From the NCBI GenBank assembly GCA_037367355.1, contig CM074700.1, positions 2,294,001 to 2,358,000 of the forward strand: a stretch of 64,000 nt of DNA, written 5' to 3'. Shown one piece after another: positions 12,301 to 20,089 of the stretch. The position numbers and the translations under genes are program-made. Source of the stretch: Neoscytalidium dimidiatum. Taxonomy: Eukaryota > Ascomycota > Dothideomycetes > Botryosphaeriales > Botryosphaeriaceae. The notes below the pieces were generated by a model. The model worked only from the letters and a program-made list of their open reading frames with translations, was not told where the DNA came from and made no database searches. The stretch's first letter is position 1. Every line of letters starts with the position of its first letter.

Positions 12301-15300
12301 TGACCATTAGAACCAGGGCATGGAGGAATGTTAGTAGATGGTGTTGAAGAAGCTGAACTCGTTGTTGTCGACAAGATGGAGGATAGTGGAGTAGAGGGGC
12401 TGGTACTAGAGACTCCACCCGGTCCTGATGAGCTGGAAGTGGTCGAATCGGTCCGCTGGATGAAAATAGTGCCCACACCACTTGAACGTAGAGTACCTGG
12501 AGAATCCTTCAAGTAACAGTTGGAACTGTAGGACGCAGCCTGACACCTGCTATCCCTGGTGCAGGCGTCTGCACATAGAGCCGGACTATTTGCTTCTGGG
12601 ACATTAGCATAACTTCCTATCCCGTTGTCTGTATCGCATATGAATCTGAAAGATCCACCATTATTTGTGTAGAGCAGCCCTGGAGCAGGTAGACAAGAGG
12701 GACTTCCAGTAGAGGTCGAGCTGCTAGGAGTTCCGGTTGTACTAGATGAAGGAGTAGGTGTGGAGGTCGGTGTCACAGACAACGGGGACACGGTGGTCGA
12801 AGAGCTCGATCCCGAGGAACCGGAGGTAACAGTAGCACTGAGAGTTGACGACGGACTGCTGAAATTGCTTGAGAAGCCAGAAGACGTGTCCGAATTGGAG
12901 GTTGTTGTGGAACTGCCAGAAATTGAACTTGAGCTTGCAGTATCGATGAAAACCAAAGCGTTGCGATCAGAATTAGCCTCGAGCGGTTGATTCACGGTCT
13001 TGAGGTAACAGCTGGTGCCCCACATAACGAGTCCAAGGCATCCGGGGATCCCAGCGCACTGCTGTGCGCACGTACCCAGATCAGTATTGTAAATCGGAGC
13101 CCCTGATGGATCATAGTTATTTCCTGGGATTTCCTGACCACATCGGATCTGAGCCGTGCGCCCGTTGATGACACGCTGTTGGTTATTATCAGCAGGGCAG
13201 TTGAAGGTCTGGCTCGGTACAAATATGGAAGATGAGCTCGTCAAGCTGCCAGAGCTGGAATCCGACGTAGAATAAGGTGGCGTTGAGCTGGTACCACTCG
13301 AGGGAGATGATGTCGAGCTAACTCCATTTGATGACGAGGTAGTAACTGAGATCGGTGAGGTAGTAACTGTGATGGATGAGGTAGCTCCCGAGCTTGGCGA
13401 TGAGGAAGTCACTGGGGCTGTCGTGGATGAAGACGAGCTTGAAGGGGGAGGCTTTGCCATCATAACTTGGGCTCCCTGTAAGGTGTTCAGATCATTGTTG
13501 AAGTTCCTCTTTGCCTGACACACGCCTTGACTGTTCAGAATTGCAACATCGCAGATGTTCACCCCTTTATCGGTACAATATTTCAGGCAATCATCCGTAT
13601 TGGCGACGTTGGATTGAGAAGATGGATCCGCAAGATTCTGACTTCCACCAGGCTCAACATTGCAGTAGAGGTAGTATGTCTTTCCTCCGATCGTTCGACT
13701 TTGCCCAGCGTCGCCAGGGCAAGTTAGTGGTAGTAACGTCGGCGTAGGCGTGCTCGTGGTAGCCGTCGACGCTGAAGAAAATAATGAACTTCCCGGTGTC
13801 GAAGTTCCGGATGAGGTTACCAAAGACGTGCCTGACGACGTCCCCGACGATGTGCCTGATGATGTGCCTGACGATGTGCCTGATGATGTCCCTGATAACG
13901 TGCCTGATGGTGTCCCTGATGATGTGCCTGATGACATGCCTGATGACGTGCCTGATGGTGTTCCAGATAAGGTTCCCGATGAGCTCCCGGAGGACGTCAC
14001 AGAGGAACCGCCAGAAGAAGATGAGGCAGTAGAGCTTGCTGTCGATACTGAAATAGTGCTAGAAGGCTGCCTGGTCATCATAACCCGAGCACCAGGAAGA
14101 TAGTTCAGTTCATTATTTAAGTTGTTCTTGGCAGTACAAGTCCCAGAAGACTCCAGCACTGCTACGTCACATGCGGCGCCAGCTGTTGTGATACAGAATT
14201 GTAGGCATTGCTCAGCAGTGGCAACATTAGTAGCGGAACCTCGATTAAAAGAATTGCCGGGTTGATAATCACACCACAGATAATAAGTCTTGCCGTTGCT
14301 CCCGACCACAGACGCACCTGCATCAGCCGGGCAATTGAGCGTAGATGAAGGGCTAGCCGAACTGGAAGTCGACGTTGTGACAGACACTGACGATGTTCCA
14401 CTTGTAGAAGTAGACCCGCCCGCGGATGACGTTGTAATAGATGTGGAAGAAGTTCCTCCTGTAGAGGACGTAGAACTGCCCGCGGATGACGTGGATATGC
14501 TTGTCGACGATGTTGTTGTGGCTCCGTCGGGAGGCGATACGACGTTAGCAATCATCACGGAGGCGCCGGCGTAGGGGTTTCTGTCAGTGTTGAAGTTCCT
14601 CTTCCCCTGGCAGACACGGTTCGAGTCCAGCAATGCAACATCGCAGTTAGGCAAGGTCGTGCAAAAGTTGAAGCACTCCTCCATGCTGGCCACATTTGTT
14701 CTCGATGACTGGCCAGGTAAGTTTTGGCTGCCGCCAGGTTGGACATTACAGGAGAGCGTAAACGTTCTTCCACCAAATTGCCTGGTAGCCCCTTGATCAC
14801 CTGGGCAGGTGAGTCCGCCAGATTGACTAGACGATGATGTCGTGGCTGTGGTAGCAGTGTTTGCGGTCGTCGAAGTTGTGGCCGTAGTGGCTGTGGTCCC
14901 AGTGGTAAGCGTCGTCGCTGTTGTAGGAGTCGCGGCAGTCGACGGAGTCGTAGACGTGGTAGCTGTCGTGAGCGTAGTTGGCGTAGTGGCAGTAGTCGGT
15001 GTCGTTGCAGTTGTAGGTGTTGCAACAGTCAGTGTTGTCGCAGTAGTAGGGGCGGTTGCGGTGGTAGGCGTTGCAACAGTGGGTGTGATAGCAATTGTAG
15101 GTGTTGTAGCTGTGGTTGAAGTCGTAGCAGTCGTCGGAGTAGCTGAACTAGAACTTCTCAAGAATGAAGGATCTTGATTGGGGTTCACAGGAGCCAACTT
15201 GACTACAGAAAACCCATAATTTGCGTTTATCACATTGGAAGCCTTCTGCCAGCAGGTACCGCCTTGAAAGCTGGCTGAATTGCAGTTATTGTTGCTCGCG

Positions 15301-16864
15301 CACTGAGACGCGCAGTCCTCATAACTAGTAGCCGAACTCGTGATAAGATTCGCGCCTGACTCCTCGCATTAGAGCTGACCTACAAAAGTCGTAATGTCCT
15401 ACTTACCGTTGTTCTGAGCATTGCATCGCAATTGGAAGAAATAGCCGCCGGCGATGAAAACTGCCTGATCATCGCCGGGACAATCTACAGGCCTCGTGGT
15501 TAGGTAGTACGCCCAGGTATCACTCTCATCAAAGTCTGTAAGATCTCCCTGATGCTTCATATAGCATACGTCATCAAAATATACAGCGTCATAGCAGCCA
15601 TTTTGATTGACGCAAAGATCGAGACAGGCGTCACGGTCGCTCACCCCTCTGGGGTTATTAAGAAAGTCGAAGTAGAGGCCTGCTCTTAGTTAGTCAATGG
15701 CTATTTCAAGACTACCCAGTGCCATGTTACCGTTACTGTCCTTGCCGCAGTATAGTTTGTAAACTCGCGACCCCCGGAAAGCAATGGCCTGATCATCTTG
15801 CGGACAAACATGTACTGCTGCGGAGGGGCTCGCACTTGTGATAGTGGTAGCAGTTGTTGGAGTAGTGGGAGTGGTTGCTGTAGATGGAGTGGTTGCCGTT
15901 GTAGGCGTCATTGCAGCTGTAGGAGTTGTGGCAGTTATTGGAGTTGTGGCGGTTGTTGGAGTTGTAGCGGTAGTTGGAGTTGTGGCCGTGGTTGGAGTTG
16001 TCGCTGTGGTAGGTGTCGTCGCTGTGGTAGGTGTGGTTGCAGTTGTGGGAGTGGTTGCAGTTGTTGGAGTTGTCGCAGATGGTGCCCTCGGAATCAGCGA
16101 GCTTGTCGCTCCGCCAAAGTTAACCCATGCTGTCCAACCGGGCTGGCTGACGATATTTGGTGGTTGAGCAACCTTGAGGTAGCATGAACCACCTTGAAAT
16201 GATGCGGCATTGCATCTGGAATTACTGCCACAAGCGGCCAAGCAGGCGTTGATGTCACCGCCTACTGGACCAGTTCCCGGAACATTGTCCTCTGGGACGC
16301 GATTAGTACGATTATCATCATTTCTCATTGTGGGTTTAGTGACTTACGAGCGTGTTCCTTGTCACAAAGCAAGGTGAATGCTTTACCCCCTGACCAGGCG
16401 ACGGTTCCATTGCTGTTGGGACACATAATCACTGGACAATCTTCGCAAACCACAACGTCGACAGTGGTATCGGACGAAGTAGGGGCCAGGGATGATTTCA
16501 GATAGCAAATTCCACCAGCAGCGCGTCCGCTCGCAAACTTCCATGTTGACCCAACGCATGCCGGTTCCTGATCGCAAAGCGTAACGCAGGCACTGATATC
16601 CGGTTGGTTTGATACAGCGTACAGATCGCCGCCGAGCCGGTCGGTATTACACGCGAGTCGATAATGGAAGCCTTTTGGGCCAACGAAGTAATTGCCGTTG
16701 TTCGCAGGGCAGGAATTACCCGTACCCGTTACAGGATTGCCGGAGGCCCCACTGGATGGAGTAGCCGATGGTGGTGCTGGGATGGACCCCACGAAGGTTG
16801 AAAAGAAAAGGGTGATGAGAATACTTACCTGTGTCCTAAAGGACATGCCATCAGTAGCGCCCAT
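6369..16864 (-). CDS. Giant secreted Ser/Thr-rich protein with 16 PAN/apple-like cysteine modules
   Basis: Exons: 16864-16348, 16291-15731, 15679-15407, 15355-10340, 10279-9833, 9763-6369; 9,693 nt, 3,230 residues. Introns are 56, 51, 51, 60 and 69 bp; each has GT...AG and a CTAAC/CTAAT-like branch. The N-terminus (MGATDGMSFRTQ, then VSILITLFFSTFVG) is a plausible signal peptide; the ATG at 16846 also works. Sixteen modules of about 85-95 residues follow the pattern CPxxxG...F.(I/L)xC...C...C....C.(A/D)...CYLK. They start near 16720, 16430, 15815, 15480, 14815, 14335, 13725, 13205, 12700, 12325, 10960, 10425, 9915, 9305, 8995 and 7195. Linkers are nearly pure Ser/Thr/Gly/Pro, up to about 500 residues before the last module, and should be heavily O-mannosylated. 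The C-terminal ~180 residues include TIIVTTVVTTVCSTG, but there is no hydrophobic GPI tail. The likely site is the cell wall or outside the cell; PAN/apple folds bind protein or carbohydrate, so an adhesive role is inference. Confidence 0.85.
10280..10339 (-). other. In-frame 60-bp intron hidden inside the large exon of the giant gene
   Basis: On the minus strand the segment begins GTAAGAACTGG, contains CTAACTGA near its 3' end and finishes TTTAG. It is 60 nt with no stop codon, so a simple ORF reads through it. Reading through inserts 20 residues (KNWFQNVKDFL...) between the second and third cysteines of module 12, where other modules have none. Splicing it gives SDTPSVQPYADLDAD, which aligns with its neighbours. 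It sits at the same codon region and phase as the other introns of this gene. Confidence 0.8.
13834..13990 (-). repeat. 12-bp tandem repeat coding for Ser-Ser-Gly-Thr units
   Basis: Inside a linker of the giant gene, between modules 6 and 7, a roughly 12-bp unit (gatgatgtgcct on the plus strand) recurs about a dozen times with point variants. It encodes SGTS/SGTP/SGTL/SGMS units. The unit is a multiple of three, so copy changes keep the frame. Such arrays in fungal wall proteins often vary in length between strains. Confidence 0.85.
14840..15150 (-). repeat. 15/18-bp tandem repeat coding for (A)TTPTTAT units
   Basis: Degenerate 15- to 18-bp units encode TPTTATT, TPTVAT and TSTTATT on the minus strand in the linker between modules 4 and 5. 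Copies differ at third positions, so the array is old or homogenises only in part. On the plus strand the same DNA reads as Val/Gly-rich open frames, which I regard as a shadow. Confidence 0.8.
15838..16080 (-). repeat. 18-bp tandem repeat coding for TPTTAT units
   Basis: About a dozen copies of an 18-bp unit (ggagttgtggcggttgtt on the plus strand) encode consecutive TPTTAT hexapeptides. They lie within exon 2 of the giant gene, between modules 2 and 3. The copies are more alike than those at 14840-15150, suggesting more recent expansion. Length changes would stay in frame. Confidence 0.85.
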
Positions 16865-17557
16865 CACGGACGGCTGCCCGGCAAAGTGAATGTTAGTAGA
16901 GACCGTAAAGAAGTACGTCGGAGTACTCCAAAGAGTGGATTGAGATGTCGATTGTAGGAATGAGTGAACGAATAAAAAAGAATAAAGTCTAGCTGGAGCA
17001 GGCAACCTCAGACAAGCAGGAGCTGGCGATAGGTCTAGATAAAAGTGCGGCCGCTTGAGGGGAAAGCAGGCTTTGTTGTAGTTCTCACAATCTCATAGTG
17101 CGAAACGCGCGGCTTGAAGGAAAAACATTGTTGACGCGGCGGAATGAGAGCTCTCTTGGAGCTTGCCTGCACAGGGCGCCATATAATACAAAACGAGATC
17201 AAAATGCTTGGGATCGTGGCAAACACCACTGTTGGGCCAAAGAAATTGGTAAGTAGAGTCGTGCCAAGTATCTGAGGGTACACACGCAAGGAGAGACAAA
17301 CCACGAGGATGGTTCCTTCCAACACTACAAAGCACACCGGGAAGCGTAGTTTGACCAACGACATGAATAGGAACTTCCTATGAAAAGAGGCCCTGCTAAC
17401 GTCACATATGACGAGTAAATGAGTGGATTTATCAGGTACCTAATCTGTTGCAGAAATCGGGCTCAGATAGGCTTTTATCAGCCCAGTACAACATGAACCC
17501 ATTCTTGGCGGAACGCTTCGCAACTTGGCACAACGCTCGATTGGGGCTGCGCTAGGT
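16865..17557. other. Intergenic: giant-gene promoter side and dehydrogenase 3' side
   Basis: These 693 bases should hold the promoter of the giant gene. Apart from the doubtful small ORF at 17035-17364 I see no gene. Confidence 0.45.
17035..17364 (-). CDS. Possible small membrane protein, doubtful
   Basis: This 109-codon ORF starts with ATG. It holds two hydrophobic stretches, FPVCFVVLEGTILVVCLSL near residues 9-27 and GPTVVFATIPSILISFCIIW near residues 43-62, then a basic tail. I recognise no family. It lies alone between the giant gene and the dehydrogenase gene, on the same strand, with no intron signal needed. It could equally be chance coding in the giant gene's promoter. Confidence 0.25.
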   Translation of the reverse strand: MSLVKLRFPVCFVVLEGTILVVCLSLRVYPQILGTTLLTNFFGPTVVFATIPSILISFCIIWRPVQASSKRALIPPRQQCFSFKPRVSHYEIVRTTTKPAFPSSGRTFI

Positions 17558-18597
17558 CTACATTCTCGACGTCCTTGTCCTAGAGCTATCCATGCGCTGG
17601 CCTTCGTCGTCTTGCTCTGCAACGGTAAGGTCCGGAAACTTTGCAGGCATGATTCTCCGTGGGCTGGTACCGGGAACCAAACTATACTTTGAGAAGTCGG
17701 TGACCCCGGTTTTGCGCAGGAAATCCTCGTCTACTTCGAGAAGACCGTTGACCTCCGATGCAGGAGCACGAAGCATGGCTAGAACTGCGTCGGAGAAGAT
17801 TGTCTTATCCCTTCTTAGTCTTTCTGCGAAGGCCAAGTCGGACGTCGGAATACTTACCGGCTTCCTGAGGTCCTTGAGCACTTCCGCATTTTGTCCCACC
17901 GTAGCGGCAGACTGGATTGCTGTGGCAACCCACAAACTCGAAATAGCCATGTCCTTCCTACCTTCACGCACGAAGTCCATAGACAGGCCTTTCGTCAGTA
18001 CACTCATGGCGACCTTTCCCATGGCATACGCGGTCTTTCCGCGGAAGAATCGCGAGTAAATAGGAGGGCTGACGACGATAATACGTCCTTTCCATCCCTG
18101 CCTCTTGAAATGAGGCAGAGCAGCCTGAATGGTGCTGTACAAACCCTCAACATTGACCTGTTGCATCAACTTGTAGCGTTTGAACGGGGTATTTTCCACC
18201 GAGGCCCACCAAATGGCACCGGAATTGTAGACGAGAACATCTAATTGGCCGAAAGCAGCCACAGCTTGATCGACCATGTTCTTGACAGCTTCAGGATCAC
18301 GGGTGTCTGCGGCAATGGCAACGGCTTCGCCACCAGCTTCTTGGATCTCTCGAGCTACGGTGTTGATTGTGGACTGAGGTGAATTAGGGTCGGGCGGGAA
18401 GGGATGGACTTTGGAGGCATCCGAGGTGCTCTTCGCAGATACGACAACTGTAGGAGTCAGGACAACGCATGGCGTGCAAGTGTGTCGGACACGAATGGCT
18501 TGCCTCTGTATCCGGCTCGGGCGAGGTCGATTGCAACCTGGCGGCCAATGCCTCTAGATGCACCGACGACGAGGGCGACCTGCTTGGAGCTGCTCAT
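17558..18597 (-). CDS. HSDL2-like short-chain dehydrogenase/reductase, probably peroxisomal
   Basis: NAD(P)-dependent oxidoreductase of the SDR fold, closest in my reading to hydroxysteroid-dehydrogenase-like protein 2. Exons 18597-18504, 18447-17858, 17803-17558; 930 nt, 309 residues. The cofactor motif is VGASRGIG (residues 11-18); YNSGA stands where many SDRs have NNAG; the catalytic region is VVSPP...TAYAMGK (Tyr-x3-Lys). The C-terminal part DEDFLRKTGVTDFSKYSLVP is typical of HSDL2-like proteins without their SCP2 domain. Intron 1 (18448-18503) has a GC donor (GAG|GCAAGC) and ends CTACAG, giving GYRVVVSAKSTS. Intron 2 (17804-17857, 54 nt) is in frame and stop-free, so an ORF caller keeps it; removing it gives RKPTIFSDAVLAM, as the family expects. 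The protein ends Ser-Arg-Met, which fits the PTS1 consensus [SAC][KRH][LM]. The substrate is unknown. Confidence 0.88.
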
Positions 18598-19133
18598 GGT
18601 AGATAGGTGTATTTCTTTCTTGAGCTGATATTCAGACAAACGTTCAAACGGGTCCGCACAAAAGGTGGCGCTTTATACTGAAGCGCGATGAGTGTTGAGC
18701 TACCCTAGCATTCCCAGGGTAGGACGCTGGCAGACGATAGCCATGGGCAGTGGTGCTGTCGGAGCTGGGCGAAGATTAGTGATGGCCGTCACGCCTCTGG
18801 GCCTCGGCAACCCCGCCAGAGGCCAGAAAGACGTGAACGGCTTCTCAGAGCAAGCCGAGAGAACGCCCACGATGGCGCAATGCCAGCTGACGCGCTCGGG
18901 CTGGTCAGTGTGCAGGGTCTGGTGGGGTGGTGGTGACGCGAGATGGAGAGTAGAAACGCGTCCAAGAGACAGGACGCGCGCGCGCGTCACAAGCGGCAGC
19001 TTCCTCGTCCTCGGCCTCGGCTCGGCCTGAGACAGGCGCCCCCTTCCCCGGCCTCCACTCCTGGATTAGTTATTCTTCCCACCTCGCCGCCGACGACTCC
19101 ATTACTGCTCCCATCCCAGTCCAGATCGTCGAC
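18598..19133. promoter_or_regulatory. Divergent intergenic region between dehydrogenase and GST-kappa locus
   Basis: These 536 bases separate the start of the minus-strand dehydrogenase from the start of the plus-strand GST-kappa locus, so they should hold both promoters. A short alternating CG run lies at about 18977-18986. No further coding signal is visible. Confidence 0.5.
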
Positions 19134-20089
19134 ATGGGAGGGAAAATAGATGCCTACCTTGTCTGCGGTAAAGCTCAACCATTCGACATAGCCGAGCCAG
19201 CCCGGCTGACAACGGCCATCAGTGTCTCTGTATTCGTATTATGCTCTTCTCTATCTTCTGAGAAACCGAACGGCCCTGGCTTCGCAAGGGGTGGAGGTCG
19301 AGTACGCTGACCTTTTCTTTTGTCTTGGACATGACTCGAAGGTGCTAATCCGTCCAAAGATTCCACCCCGTATTCCTTGGTGGCATCAACGTCGGCAGTG
19401 GTACCATAACCCCTCCCTTTAGTGCGACCGTGGCTCCCTCGCCCATTTACTGATACGAATAGGAAATAAACCGCCGTGGTCTCTTCCCGCCAAAGCCACC
19501 TATAGTGACTTTGATAGAAAGCGTGCCAATGCCTATTTCGGCTGCGCTAATGTGAAGGTTCCCGACTTCTTCCCAATCCTCTCATTACTCGTAAGCCTCC
19601 GCCACCCCTGCCCAGTCTCTGCTATGCTCACGAGAACCCCAGCCTCAACGCTGTATGGTTTTCGTCAAAGACGCCTTTCCCCGAGAGAAATACGAAGCCA
19701 GTTTTGGGGAGCTCTGACGTGCCATGTGGGAACGAGGCTTGGACTTGAGCAAACCAGAAATCATGGCAGAAACCTTAGCCCACCACTTTAACCCTCAAGA
19801 GGTAAAGCGGATAATGGAAGCCGCGAACTCCCCCGAATACAAGCAGAAGCTGCTGGACAACACCCAAAAGGCTCTGGACCTGGGTGCTTTTGGATGTCCA
19901 TGGTTCTGGGTGGTAAATGGCAAAGGAGAAGGGGGAGCCTTTCTTTGGAAGCGACCGGTAAGAAGCAATAAAGCCATTTTGAAGAAGACGAAGCACTGAC
20001 GACAACGCAGGTTCCATCACATGTGGCAGTACCTTGATCTTCCATTCAATGATATCAGCATCATCGAGAAAAGGAAGCCAAAGCTCTGA
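19134..20089 (+). pseudogene. Kappa-class glutathione S-transferase (DsbA-like), disrupted
   Basis: Exons 19134-19167, 19223-19301, 19360-19400, 19463-19590, 19643-19957, 20011-20089, all with GT...AG introns of 52-62 bp. The product would begin MGGKIDAYLVCVSLYSYYAL and carry FHPVFLGGINVGSGNKPPWS and DLGAFGCPWFWVVNGKG, all typical of GST kappa / HCCA isomerase. Two lesions interrupt it. At 19715-19717 a TGA stands where the family has Trp (GEL-*-RAMWERGLD). At 19931-19935 a run of five Gs has one base too many; the exon sum is 676 nt and closes at 675 only without it, after which FFGSD and FHHMWQYLDLPF read correctly. The end is RKPKL. Splice sites all look intact, so decay is recent, or the sequence has errors here. 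Confidence 0.8.

Noticed and set aside
13750..14103. Plus-strand Asp-Asp-Val-Pro repeat protein
   Set aside because: It is a mirror of the SSGT minisatellite of the giant gene; the minus-strand reading has flanking cysteine modules.
14842..16167. Val/Gly-repeat ORFs and a Cys/Ser-rich ORF on the plus strand
   Set aside because: They are shadows of the TPTTAT repeats. An elastin-like or metallothionein-like protein is not supported.
16771..16835. Possible intron in the signal peptide of the giant gene (GTAAGT at 16829)
   Set aside because: The donor is perfect, but splicing to the nearest AG would remove the hydrophobic core and break the frame. Reading through gives a good signal peptide.
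19715..19717. Repeat-induced point mutation as cause of the GST-kappa stop
   Set aside because: The change would be CCA to TCA on the other strand, with the mutated C followed by C. RIP prefers CpA, and the locus is not TA-enriched.
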